The notes below the pieces were generated by a model. The model was not told the DNA's origin. It saw only the letters and a program-made list of their open reading frames with translations, and did not search any database. The translations under genes were made by a program, and so were the position numbers. 25,481 nucleotides of DNA from an uncultured Coriobacteriales bacterium (GTDB lineage: Bacteria > Actinomycetota > Coriobacteriia > Coriobacteriales > UMGS124), in NCBI GenBank assembly GCA_934662525.1, contig CAKUKJ010000002.1:1-25481 (forward strand). Direction: 5' to 3'. Positions 1 to 7,583 of the stretch are shown here, in pieces (the first letter of the stretch is position 1; each line of letters opens with the position of its first letter).

Positions 1-2
1 CG

Positions 3-1130
3 GTGGTGTCTGCCCTGCTCAGCTACCTCGACTGCCGCCGCGACGCGCCCGTGCATGCGAGCGTGTCGATGTATGGCGAGTTCGTGAGCCGCCTGTACGC
101 GAGCGGCCACGACGGCCTTGCCCGCTACATGCTCGACGCGGTGTGCAACGACGAGAACCCCTACGTGCTGGCGCACGCCGCTGGGCGCAACCCCTCCTCC
201 AGCATGGAGGCATGCGCCCGCGCCGACCTGCGCACCCTGCAGGAGGTCGCCAACCTGACGCCCGCCGCGCTGCGCATGGGGCTCGACTGGCAGGGCTTCC
301 TGCCGGGCTTCGAGGTGGAGAAGGTGGACCTCGTGGGCGAGTACGCCGCCCGCATCGAGCAGGTGGGGCGCTTCGGCTTCGGCATGTACGCGCGCTATCG
401 CATGTTCACCCTCGCCGACGACGGCACGGTGGTGCCCGTTGCCCATCCCGACCCGCAGCGCCTGTCCGACCTTGAGGGCTACGAGCGCGAGAAGGGCCTT
501 ATCCTGGCCAACACGCGCGCCTTGCTGGCGGGCAAGCCGGCCGCCAACGTGCTCCTGTCGGGAGACGCCGGCACGGGCAAGTCGTCGACGGTGAAGGCCG
601 TGGTCAACGAGCTCGCGGGCGAGGGCCTGCGCATCATCGAGGTGCGCAAGGACCAGCTCAAGCTCATCCCCACCGTGCTCGACGAGCTGGCGGCGAACCC
701 GCTCAAGTTCATCATCTTCATCGACGACCTGTCGTTTGCCCGCGACGACGACAACTACGCGGCGCTCAAGGCCGTGCTGGAGGGCGGCGTGTCGTCGAAG
801 GGCTCCAACGTGGCCATCTACGCCACGTCCAACCGCCGCCACCTCGTGAAGGAGAGCTTCTCGGCGCGCGACGGCGACGACGTTCATCGCAACGACACGA
901 TGCAGGAGACGCTGTCGCTCTCGGAGCGCTTCGGCCTGCAGATCTCGTTCTTCAAGCCCGACAAGGCCGCCTACCTGGCCATTGTTCGCCAGCTGGCGGG
1001 TTCTTGCGGCCTCGACGTGCCCGTCGAGGAGCTCGAGGCGGGCGCCGAGCGGTTTGCCCTGGGCCGCGGGGGCCGCTCCGCCCGTGCGGCTCGCCAGTAC
1101 GTCGACTCGCTTGCGGCGCAGGGGGTATAA
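3..1130 (+). CDS. DUF815-family AAA-type ATPase, 5'-truncated by window edge
   Basis: The reading frame is open from the left edge and ends at TAA 1128-1130. The GTG at position 3 is only the first in-frame codon that could start, and the real start probably lies upstream. A Walker A loop GDAGTGKS sits near visible residue 187 and a Walker B stretch FIIFIDDLSF near residue 236. The layout, a poorly conserved N-terminal part followed by one P-loop ATPase domain with the IDDLSF signature, fits DUF815 (COG2607-like) proteins. These are cytoplasmic predicted ATPases of unknown substrate. A late segment with TSNRRHLV fits the sensor region. Only 4 bases separate it from the next gene, so the two are probably co-transcribed. 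Family assignment is fairly secure; function is unknown. Confidence 0.85.
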   Translation: MVSALLSYLDCRRDAPVHASVSMYGEFVSRLYASGHDGLARYMLDAVCNDENPYVLAHAAGRNPSSSMEACARADLRTLQEVANLTPAALRMGLDWQGFLPGFEVEKVDLVGEYAARIEQVGRFGFGMYARYRMFTLADDGTVVPVAHPDPQRLSDLEGYEREKGLILANTRALLAGKPAANVLLSGDAGTGKSSTVKAVVNELAGEGLRIIEVRKDQLKLIPTVLDELAANPLKFIIFIDDLSFARDDDNYAALKAVLEGGVSSKGSNVAIYATSNRRHLVKESFSARDGDDVHRNDTMQETLSLSERFGLQISFFKPDKAAYLAIVRQLAGSCGLDVPVEELEAGAERFALGRGGRSARAARQYVDSLAAQGV

Positions 1131-1134
1131 GCGC

Positions 1135-1908
1135 ATGAGCAATGTGTTGGAAGACGAGAAGGTCGCAAGCAAGCCGCAGGAGGTTTTCTGCGCCGTTGCG
1201 GGCAGCCCGGCGGCTGCCCCCGCGCCCGCGAGCGCCCACCCCGTGCTCGACCGCTTCGATACGAAGAAGCGCCGGGGCCGCATGTACTCCACGGGCGAGG
1301 AGGTGGGCAACGCGGTGTCGCACGGCGTGGGCTTCGGCCTTGCGGTGGCGGCGCTCGTGCTGCTGTGCGTGACGGCCGCCAACGGCGGGGGAGGCCTCAA
1401 GACGTGCGCGGCCGTCATGATGGGCGTGACGCTCGTGCTCGAGTACCTCTTCTCCACGCTCTACCACGCCATTCAGGCCCCCAGGGGCAAGGCGGTGCTG
1501 CGCGTGCTCGACCACAGCGCCATCTACCTGCTCATCGCCGGCTGCTACGCCCCCTTCACGCTCGTGACGCTGCACGACGAGGGCGGCGTGGGGATGTGTG
1601 TGGCCGTGTGGGTCGTGGCGCTTGTCGGCGTGCTGGTGGAGTGCTTCGGCCGCCAGCGCCAGCCCAAATGGGTCTCGGCGCTCATCTACCTGCTCATGGG
1701 CTGGTTCATCGTCTTCAAGCTGCCGGCGCTCGTGGCGCTGCTGCCTGCGGGCGGCCTTGCGCTGCTCGTTGCCGGCGGCATATCGTATTCGCTGGGATGC
1801 GTGTTCTACGTGCTCAAGCGCATCCCGTTCTCGCACATGGTGTTCCACTTCTTCGTGCTCGGCGGCAGCGTGTGCCATACGCTCGCCGTCTTGCTGTATG
1901 TCTTTTAG
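1135..1908 (+). CDS. trhA: Hemolysin III / TrhA (PAQR-type) membrane protein
   Basis: A 257-residue integral membrane protein with about seven hydrophobic segments. Family motifs are present in order: EEVGNAVSHGVGF near the first helix, STLYHA, DHSAIYLLIAGCYAPF, and near the C-terminus HMVFHFFVLGGSVCH. The conserved Ser/His/Asp residues match the metal-site residues of the PAQR/hemolysin III superfamily. Bacterial TrhA homologues have been linked to membrane lipid or energy homeostasis rather than true haemolysis. The ATG at 1135 was chosen because it follows the DUF815 stop by 4 bases and leaves only a short polar N-terminus (about 60 residues, Ala/Pro-rich) before the membrane domain. That N-terminal tail is longer than in typical 210-220 residue homologues. 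An upstream in-frame GTG/ATG would overlap the DUF815 gene heavily and is unlikely. Confidence 0.9.
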   Translation: MSNVLEDEKVASKPQEVFCAVAGSPAAAPAPASAHPVLDRFDTKKRRGRMYSTGEEVGNAVSHGVGFGLAVAALVLLCVTAANGGGGLKTCAAVMMGVTLVLEYLFSTLYHAIQAPRGKAVLRVLDHSAIYLLIAGCYAPFTLVTLHDEGGVGMCVAVWVVALVGVLVECFGRQRQPKWVSALIYLLMGWFIVFKLPALVALLPAGGLALLVAGGISYSLGCVFYVLKRIPFSHMVFHFFVLGGSVCHTLAVLLYVF

Positions 1909-1986
1909 CCTGCGGGTCATCGCCGTAGCTATCTGGGTCAATCGTTCTGGCTTCGCGGCCAAACCTTTGGAGGTCTGCGTTTTCGT

Positions 1987-3306
1987 ATGGGCATAGGTCT
2001 TTCCATCCTGCTCGCCTTTGTGCTCATCCTGGTGAACGGCTACTTCTCCATGTCGGAGATGGCCCTGGTCACCGCAAGCAAGCCCCTGCTCGACCACGAG
2101 GCCGAGGAGGGGGACAAGGCCGCCAAGCGCGCCGCCGACCTGGCGAGCGACTCGGGCAGCTCCCTTGCGGTCATCCAGGTGGCTATCACGCTCGTGGGGT
2201 TCTTCTCCTCTGCCGTGGCCTCCACGAACTTGTCCGACCCCTTTGCCCAGTGGATGAGCTCGTTCGGCATCGCCCCGCTCACGGCGGTCGCGCCCGTGCT
2301 GTCGCCCATCCTCATCACGCTTGCGGTGTCGTACTTCAGCATCGTGCTCGGCGAGCTCGTGCCCAAGCGCATGGCCCTGGCAGACACGGAGAAGATCGCC
2401 AAGCGCATCGCCGGCCCCCTCATGGTGTTCGGCAAGATCGCCGCGCCCCTCGTGTGGCTCACCAGCGTCAGCGCCGACCTCGTGGCGCGCGTTCTGCATA
2501 TCAAGCAGGCCGACGAGGGGCAGGTCTCCGAGGAGGAGATCAAGTACATGGTCGCCGAGCAGGAAGACCTCTCCGACGACGAGAAGCGCATGATCCACGA
2601 GGTGTTCGACCTGGGCGACGCCGTGGTGCGCCAGGTCATGGTGCCTCGCGTGGACGTCACGGCCGTCGAGGACGTGCAGGGCGCCCGGGAGGTGCTCGGC
2701 CTGATGCAGAAGACGGGCTACTCGCGCCTGCCCGTCTATCACGAGGACATGGACGAGGTCACGGGCATCGTCAACATCAAGGACCTCATCGAGCCGGTGC
2801 TGGCGGGGAAGGGCGAGACGGCCGTATCGGAGTTCGCGCGCCCCTGCACGTTCGTGCCGGAGACGAAGGACCTGCTGCCGCTGCTTTCCGAGATGCGCGC
2901 CGAGCACGTGCAGATGGCCATCGTGGTGGACGAGTACGGCGGCACGGCGGGCGTCATCACGATCGAGGACATCGTGGAGGAGGTCGTGGGCGAGATCAGC
3001 GACGAGTACGACAACGACGAGAAGGAGCTCACCCGCCTGTCGGAGCGCGAGTGGGAGGTCGACGGCGCCTATCCCGTCGACGACGCGGTCGATCTGGGCT
3101 GGCCCATCGAGGCGAGCGAGGAGTACGACACGGTTGCCGGCTGGATCATGTACGAGGCCGACAAGCTTCCCGAGGCCGGCGACGTCATCGAGAAAGACGG
3201 CTGGACGTTCAAGGTGAGCAAGATGGACGGCAGGCGCGTGGAGTCCGTCCATGTGACGGCGCCCGAGCCGTCCGGTCCCGCTGCCGTCCAGCATGAGGAT
3301 GACTGA
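1987..3306 (+). CDS. CNNM/CorC-type transporter (DUF21, CBS pair, CorC_HlyC)
   Basis: 439 residues. The N-terminal DUF21/CNNM membrane domain (about 1-190) begins with a signal-anchor helix and contains the ELVPKRMAL motif. It is followed by two CBS modules (about 205-330, with VMVPRVDV and GYSRLPVY) and a C-terminal CorC_HlyC domain (about 345-430) ending in VESVHVT. Proteins of this architecture are usually annotated as hemolysin C or CorC and are implicated in Mg2+ or Co2+ efflux; several bacterial members behave as Na+/Mg2+ exchangers. The ATG at 1987 follows TTGGAGGT (1967-1974) at a usable distance. It lies 78 bases after the hemolysin III gene in the same orientation. The substrate cannot be deduced from this sequence. 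Confidence 0.92.
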   Translation: MGIGLSILLAFVLILVNGYFSMSEMALVTASKPLLDHEAEEGDKAAKRAADLASDSGSSLAVIQVAITLVGFFSSAVASTNLSDPFAQWMSSFGIAPLTAVAPVLSPILITLAVSYFSIVLGELVPKRMALADTEKIAKRIAGPLMVFGKIAAPLVWLTSVSADLVARVLHIKQADEGQVSEEEIKYMVAEQEDLSDDEKRMIHEVFDLGDAVVRQVMVPRVDVTAVEDVQGAREVLGLMQKTGYSRLPVYHEDMDEVTGIVNIKDLIEPVLAGKGETAVSEFARPCTFVPETKDLLPLLSEMRAEHVQMAIVVDEYGGTAGVITIEDIVEEVVGEISDEYDNDEKELTRLSEREWEVDGAYPVDDAVDLGWPIEASEEYDTVAGWIMYEADKLPEAGDVIEKDGWTFKVSKMDGRRVESVHVTAPEPSGPAAVQHEDD

Positions 3307-3372
3307 GGCGTCACCTCATCGAGCCTGTGCCCCATGCGTTTTTGCGCTACCATGTAGACGAAGTCCAATCAG

Positions 3373-3399
3373 GCGGCCCGCCGGTTTTCCGAGGGCCGC
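3373..3399 (+). other. Hairpin in the 5' region of the HxxEH-domain gene
   Basis: GCGGCCC (3373-3379) is the reverse complement of GGGCCGC (3393-3399), giving a 7-bp GC stem with a 13-base loop. It lies between the CNNM gene and the next gene. There is no U-run, so it may be a weak terminator or a leader structure. The rest of the 3307-3436 gap shows nothing recognisable apart from an A/T-richer stretch near 3340-3355. Confidence 0.4.
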
Positions 3400-3436
3400 T
3401 CCGCTTTAGAGCTTGAGAGAAAGGCCTGTGAGGCAG

Positions 3437-3925
3437 ATGAGCCTGTTTGAGCTGAAAAAGGTTGTGGTCGGTCCCGAGACGCTGTGCGTCACGGTGCAGC
3501 TCGACCCGGCGGCTCCCGTCATGACGTCCGACGACATCGAGGGCACGCAGCGCGTCTACGACCTCATGCCCCAGATCGCCGACCACGCCTGCATCAGCGA
3601 GGCGGGCGACGTCTTCCGTGACGCGCTGCCCCGCACCGAGTGCGCCCACCTGCTCGAGCACGTGTGCGTCGAGCTCATGAGCAGGCTTGACCTCGAGGAC
3701 ATAAGCGCGGGCAACACCAGCGCCGTGCCCGGGCAGGAGCGCACTTGGGCCATCAAGCTGTCCTGTCCCGACGACGTCCTTGTGACGGGCGTCGTCTCGA
3801 GTGCCGCCTGGATCATGGAGTGGGCGTTTTCGGGCGGGCAAGGGGCAAAGCCCGACCTCGACAGCATCGTGGAGGGGTTGCGCGCGCTTGTGAAAAGCCT
3901 TCCCGCCGAAAACGGGCAGAACTAA
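3437..3925 (+). CDS. Stand-alone cyanophycin-synthetase N-domain-like protein with HxxEH motif
   Basis: 162 residues, no signal peptide or membrane helix. The segment around residues 67-80 (ECAHLLEHVCVEL) matches the HxxEH...E signature of the N-terminal domain of cyanophycin synthetase CphA1. The following part (NTSAVPG, then a strand and WIMEWAF helix) lines up with the RETSTPG and C-terminal helix of that domain. Putative metal ligands are H71 and H75 with E74 as base, and E79. From memory, this CphA1 domain has been reported to carry a hidden zinc-hydrolase site resembling M16 peptidases. Here the ATP-grasp and Mur-ligase-like parts of CphA1 are absent (full enzymes are near 870-900 residues), so this is a free domain of unknown role, possibly a peptidase or amidohydrolase. 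The start is uncertain: GTG 3428 or TTG 3413 are in frame; ATG 3437 is preferred, with GAGAAAGG at 3416-3424. Confidence 0.7.
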   Translation: MSLFELKKVVVGPETLCVTVQLDPAAPVMTSDDIEGTQRVYDLMPQIADHACISEAGDVFRDALPRTECAHLLEHVCVELMSRLDLEDISAGNTSAVPGQERTWAIKLSCPDDVLVTGVVSSAAWIMEWAFSGGQGAKPDLDSIVEGLRALVKSLPAENGQN

Positions 3926-3968
3926 GGGGTATAAGCACACGAGCTGTTCCCAACGTGAGGAGAGACTC

Positions 3969-4358
3969 ATGAGCACATCCAAGAACACGTTCGGCGTCGC
4001 GTTGGCGGCCCTTGTGGGCGCGGCCGCAGGCGTTGTCGCCGGCATTCTCATCGCCCCGCGCTCCGGAGCCGAGACGCGCGAGAAGGTCGCACAGGCCGCC
4101 GGGCGCACGGCCGACCAGCTCGTCGACTCGATTGGCGTGAGCGTGTCTGTGACCTGCGATGACGCATCGCAGGTAGCGCAGGAGGTTGGCGAGAAGACCG
4201 ACGAGCTGCGCGAGAAGGTCGCCGCAGCCCGTGCGCGCATGAACCAGGTCCGCGCCGACATCGCAAAGAGCGCCGAGCAGGCCGTTCAGGCCCAATCCCA
4301 GCAGCCGGGCGACGCCGCCCCCGAGCCCCCTGCGAGCGAGGCCCCCAAGGCCGAGTAA
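3969..4358 (+). CDS. YtxH domain-containing protein
   Basis: 129 residues. A glycine/alanine-rich hydrophobic N-terminal segment (about residues 8-27) ends in LIAPRSGAETREKV, the typical YtxH signature where a helix leads into an A-P-x-S-G-x-x-T/E-R turn. An amphipathic, probably coiled-coil helix rich in E, K and Q follows, with a Pro/Ala-rich tail. Such proteins are small membrane-associated proteins, often in general-stress or envelope contexts; biochemical function is not established. ATG 3969 follows GAGGAGAGA with good spacing. It lies 44 bases before the PRC-barrel gene, with which it probably forms a unit. Confidence 0.85.
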   Translation: MSTSKNTFGVALAALVGAAAGVVAGILIAPRSGAETREKVAQAAGRTADQLVDSIGVSVSVTCDDASQVAQEVGEKTDELREKVAAARARMNQVRADIAKSAEQAVQAQSQQPGDAAPEPPASEAPKAE

Positions 4359-4401
4359 CCCGCCTTGCACCGCACCATTCCAATCCACGGAGATTCAAAC
4401 C

Positions 4402-5379
4402 ATGCTCACTACCAAAGAGGTTCGCAGCGTCAAGGTGTGCCATGCGCACAAGCCGGGCAAGGAGCTCGACAAGAACGGCGTGCCGCGCCGCCATCGCAAG
4501 ATCGGCAAGGTCTTCAAGACGGTGTTCTCGCCTGACGGCCTCAAGGTCGTGGGCTTCATCGTGCGCAGGCCCGACCTGCTGTGGATGATCAAGCGCCCCG
4601 AGAAGTTCTTGGCGCTCGATGCGATCGACGTGCAGGACGGCGTCATTGTCCCCACGAAGGGCTCCCAGTCTTGGGACGACGCTGCCATGAAGCGCCTCCA
4701 GCTTGACTGGGACCGCTGCATCATCTGGGAGGGCATGGAGGTCAAGACAACGGACGGCGCAGAGATCGGCCGGGTGGACGAGCTTTCGTTCGACGAGCAC
4801 ACGGGCGACCTCAACTCGCTCTTCCTCGATGACGGCGCCACCTCCCGTGCCCTGCTCGGCTCCATCGAGATTCCCGCCGAGCTTATGGTGGGCTACAAGA
4901 AGGGCGTCCTCATCGTGAAGCCCGAGGCGCGCGACTTGCTGCCGTCGGGCGGCTTGGCCGCCAAGGCGGGCGAGGCGACGGCGAAGGTCTCCACGACGGC
5001 CGCAAAGAGCCAGGCCGCGGCGACCGAGGCGGCGTCGAAGGCGATCGAGTCTGGCACGGTGGCCGTTGGCAAGGGCGCCGCGCGTATCAAGAACTCGTTC
5101 ACAGGTGCGGTGGACGGCTTCAAGCGCGAGAGCGGCATGGGTGAGAAGAAGGAGCCTTCCGGCACGGCGAAGAAGGCCGCGACCGCAGCCTCCACGGCGA
5201 AGAAACCCGCCTCAGCCGCCTCGCCGTCGGCCGCCAAGAAGGCCTCTGCCACGTCTGCATCGGGCGCGAAGAAGGCCTCCTCGGGAGACGCCGCCAAGAA
5301 GACGGTGGCCAACCATCTGAAATCGGCTGGTTCGATGTTCTCCGATTTCAAGAAGGAATTCGACAAAGCAAAGAAGTAG
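4402..5379 (+). CDS. PRC-barrel protein with Lys/Ala-rich C-terminal tail
   Basis: 325 residues, cytoplasmic. Two PRC-barrel-like repeats are visible: about residues 1-85 (a KIGKV...DGLKVVGF pattern) and about 110-175 (GAEIGRVDELSF, then IPAELMVGYKKG). The rest, from about residue 180, is a low-complexity Ala/Lys/Ser/Thr region with repeated AKK units reminiscent of histone-H1-like tails, ending in a short conserved-looking segment with FSDFKKEFDKAKK. PRC barrels bind RNA-processing factors, photosystem or division proteins depending on context, so the role here is open. The AKK tail suggests nucleic-acid or acidic-polymer binding (inference). It follows the YtxH gene closely. ATG 4402 follows ACGGAGAT. 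Confidence 0.8.
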   Translation: MLTTKEVRSVKVCHAHKPGKELDKNGVPRRHRKIGKVFKTVFSPDGLKVVGFIVRRPDLLWMIKRPEKFLALDAIDVQDGVIVPTKGSQSWDDAAMKRLQLDWDRCIIWEGMEVKTTDGAEIGRVDELSFDEHTGDLNSLFLDDGATSRALLGSIEIPAELMVGYKKGVLIVKPEARDLLPSGGLAAKAGEATAKVSTTAAKSQAAATEAASKAIESGTVAVGKGAARIKNSFTGAVDGFKRESGMGEKKEPSGTAKKAATAASTAKKPASAASPSAAKKASATSASGAKKASSGDAAKKTVANHLKSAGSMFSDFKKEFDKAKK

Positions 5380-5390
5380 CATGAGCCGCC

Positions 5391-5417
5391 CGGCATGTCC
5401 GCATGCCGAATGGTTTT
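5391..5417 (+). terminator. Weak candidate terminator after the PRC-barrel gene
   Basis: CGGCATG (5391-5397) pairs with CATGCCG (5402-5408) around a 4-base loop, followed by AATGGTTTT. The stem is short and the T-run is offset, so read-through into the deacetylase gene is plausible. Confidence 0.4.
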
Positions 5418-5449
5418 CAGATGACGCACCTTAGATGGAGTGAAGTAGA

Positions 5450-7270
5450 ATGGCCGATCGCCGCCGTCCTGAGTATGACAGCAATCCTTACGATGAGCGC
5501 GACTCCTATGGCTACCAGGGCCAGCAGGCGCGCGGCGGCTATGCGCCAGGCAACGAGAGCTCAGGTTTCGAGCAGGGATACGGCTCGACAAACCCCACAT
5601 ATCGCCAAGCGTACTCCGAAAGCCCCTATGGGGGCGGCCGCAGGGTGAGCAATTACGACCAGCCGCAGTATTATGGCCAGGGCGGGGCGGGCGACGCATA
5701 CGGCACAGGTGCTCAGTACACCCAGCAGGGGCGTTATGGGCAGAACCCTTATGGCGGCGACCCCGCACGTGATGCGGGCGGCCGATCACGGGGGCGTGCG
5801 CAGCAGGGTGCGGGCCGCACGGGCCAGCGCACGCAGTATCCGGTGGGGGCCGGCCAGGCGTACACCTCGTCGCGCCGCCCCAACAACGCCTCAGGCGTGA
5901 ATCCTGTGTCGGGCTCGGACTACCATCGTGCGGGCAACCATAGCATGCCGGGCAACCTCACGCCGCAGCACAACGGTTCGGGCATCTCGCGCCGCACCCT
6001 GGTGAGGGCGGGCGTCGGGGGCGTCATCGCCGCCGCCGTGCTTGGCGTTGCGGGCGCCACGTGGTATACCCACCGCGCGGTCGCATGCACCATCGACGGC
6101 AAGGTGCGCGAGCTTCCCGTAGGGGCCTCTGTGCAGGAGATTATCAATCGCGGGTATGCGTCGCCGGTGGCGGGCAACCTGGTCTCCATCTGCGAGGAGG
6201 GGGAGGTGCCCGATGTGCTTGAGAAGGGCGCGGGCAACCCCTATACCCTCACGGTCAACGGCGAGCCTGCCGACGTCTCCACCTACAAGCTCAAAGAGGG
6301 CGACCTCCTCGAGTTCACCAACGGCACCGACAAGACCGAGGACGTCAACGCGCAGAACACCGAGATTCCCTGCGGCATTCAGGTGCCCGATAAGACCCTC
6401 TTGCTTGCCTCCATCGGCTATGTGAAGCAGTGGGGTCGCAACGGCGTCTCAACCGTTGAGACGGGCGTCGTGTCGGGGCGCACTATCGACCGCGGCGTGA
6501 CCCAGGAGGCCCAAGACCTCATCATCGCAAACTCTGGCGTCAACCCCGACGATGGCCGGCGGCTTGTGGCCATCACGTTCGACGATGGCCCCAGCCTCGA
6601 CTATACCCAGCAGTACCTCGACATCCTCGCCGCGCACAATGCCAAGGCGACGTTCTTCATGCTTGGTCAAATGATTGACTCCGGCGACGAGTACGTGGCG
6701 CTGGCACAGCGTGTGCGTGATGCCGGGCACCAGATCGCAAGCCACACATACTCCCATGCGGTGCTCTCCGACTTGGATGCCGCCGGGCGCGAGGAGGAGC
6801 TCACGAAGGCGTTTGACACCATCGAGTCGAAGCTCGGCGTCCAGACGTCTGTGATTCGCCCTCCCTATGGCGAGTTCCGCGGGTGGCAGTATCTTCAGTA
6901 CATGGCCGATACGGGGCGCGACCTCACCATGTCGGTGTACTGGAGCGTCGACTCCGAGGACTGGAGCATCGCGACGAACGGCTCGGGAATCGAGGACGGC
7001 GCCGCGCAGATTGTGGAGAAGTGCACGGCGAGTCTGTCGGGCGACAACTACAACGGCGCCATCATCCTCATGCATGACGCCGGCGGAAACCGTGACCGCG
7101 ACGTGGTGGCGCTCCCGACGATCCTCGAGCGTTTCCAGGCCGAAGGATACGAGTTCGTTACCATCAACGAGCTTGTCGCCGCTGACTCCACCCTTCCCGA
7201 GTGGCTGGGCTCTGGCAACGCGGTGAGGCCTGGGGACTCCGTCATTCCGGATACCTCGGGGATTTACTAG
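5450..7270 (+). CDS. Membrane-anchored NodB-family polysaccharide deacetylase
   Basis: 606 residues. The first ~175 residues are a disordered Gly/Tyr/Gln/Arg-rich region. A single hydrophobic segment (about 183-205) follows, immediately preceded by SRRTLVRAG. An extracytoplasmic beta-rich region (about 205-300; TVNGEP, LKEGDLLEF) resembles ubiquitin-like/SLBB folds. The NodB domain covers about 365-590. All five NodB motifs are seen: TFDDGPS (D378, D379), SHTYSH (H-x3-H metal site), RPPYGE, DSEDW and ILMHD. Members deacetylate N-acetyl sugars in peptidoglycan, chitin-like or surface polysaccharides using a divalent metal; peptidoglycan or a cell-wall glycan is the likely substrate here. ATG 5450 follows TGGAGTGA (5436-5443). 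The next gene has its own promoter. Confidence 0.9.
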   Translation: MADRRRPEYDSNPYDERDSYGYQGQQARGGYAPGNESSGFEQGYGSTNPTYRQAYSESPYGGGRRVSNYDQPQYYGQGGAGDAYGTGAQYTQQGRYGQNPYGGDPARDAGGRSRGRAQQGAGRTGQRTQYPVGAGQAYTSSRRPNNASGVNPVSGSDYHRAGNHSMPGNLTPQHNGSGISRRTLVRAGVGGVIAAAVLGVAGATWYTHRAVACTIDGKVRELPVGASVQEIINRGYASPVAGNLVSICEEGEVPDVLEKGAGNPYTLTVNGEPADVSTYKLKEGDLLEFTNGTDKTEDVNAQNTEIPCGIQVPDKTLLLASIGYVKQWGRNGVSTVETGVVSGRTIDRGVTQEAQDLIIANSGVNPDDGRRLVAITFDDGPSLDYTQQYLDILAAHNAKATFFMLGQMIDSGDEYVALAQRVRDAGHQIASHTYSHAVLSDLDAAGREEELTKAFDTIESKLGVQTSVIRPPYGEFRGWQYLQYMADTGRDLTMSVYWSVDSEDWSIATNGSGIEDGAAQIVEKCTASLSGDNYNGAIILMHDAGGNRDRDVVALPTILERFQAEGYEFVTINELVAADSTLPEWLGSGNAVRPGDSVIPDTSGIY

Positions 7271-7286
7271 GCTTTGACGGAGGGCG

Positions 7287-7321
7287 CGGGGTTTCCTCAG
7301 ATGTGCATCGTGGGAATCCCG
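7287..7321 (+). terminator. Hairpin after the deacetylase gene
   Basis: CGGGGTTTCC (7287-7296) can pair with GGGAATCCCG (7312-7321) over 10 positions including two G-T wobbles, 17 bases after the stop codon. There is no clear T-run, so it may be a weak or factor-assisted terminator separating the deacetylase from the Mn-regulated genes. Confidence 0.4.
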
Positions 7322-7342
7322 AGGATGAGCCGGGTCTTTGAA

Positions 7343-7370
7343 TTGACTAACTCACACGTCCTCTGATAGT
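7343..7370 (+). promoter_or_regulatory. Sigma70-type promoter for mntP leader
   Basis: TTGACT (7343-7348) and GATAGT (7365-7370) are separated by 16 bases and lie about 10 bases upstream of the riboswitch. The position agrees with transcription starting just before the aptamer. Confidence 0.65.
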
Positions 7371-7379
7371 GTCACCCCC

Positions 7380-7468
7380 AGTGAGGGAGTAGCTTGCGCA
7401 CGCATATGTGCGCGGCCCGTCAACATCATGGCCATCGTGCCTGGCGTGCCTTAATAAGCGAGACTCAC
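7380..7468 (+). promoter_or_regulatory. yybP-ykoY manganese riboswitch
   Basis: Family hallmarks are present in the right order: GTGAGGGAGTAGC at 7381-7393 (the conserved GGGAGTAGC loop), an internal hairpin with TGCGCACGCATATGTGCGCG, CGTCAACAT around 7419-7427, and AGCGAGACTCAC at 7457-7468. The P1 closing helix forms between GTGAG (7381-7385) and CTCAC (7464-7468). It lies directly upstream of mntP, one of the two best-known targets of this class. In the family, Mn2+ binding stabilises the aptamer and turns expression on. Here that would free the promoter from the terminator that shares the 7457-7468 strand. Confidence 0.9.
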
Positions 7469-7506
7469 GGCTGTCGCCCCAGACTGCCGTGAGCCTCGCT
7501 TTTTTG
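7457..7506 (+). terminator. Intrinsic terminator overlapping riboswitch P1
   Basis: CTCACGGC (7464-7471) pairs perfectly with GCCGTGAG (7486-7493). AGCGAG (7457-7462) pairs with CTCGCT (7495-7500), with one A-C mismatch between the two blocks. A run of six T (7500-7505) follows. The 5' arm contains the CTCAC strand that closes the aptamer, so the terminator and P1 cannot form together. Confidence 0.9.
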
Positions 7507-7583
7507 TTGCACGCCGGTAGATGGCCGCATCGCATGGGAGTGCGGTGGTGATGCGGCGGGCGGGATTGGAGAGGAGGACGTCC

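Noticed and set aside
952..3294. 780-codon open frame on the - strand opposite the hemolysin III and CNNM genes
   Set aside because: Its product is a His/Arg/Asp/Gly-rich string without domains, and it is antisense to two clear families. It is a product of high GC codon bias.
3347..4261. 304-codon open frame on the - strand
   Set aside because: It covers two + strand genes with good ribosome-binding sites and family motifs, and its own product shows none.
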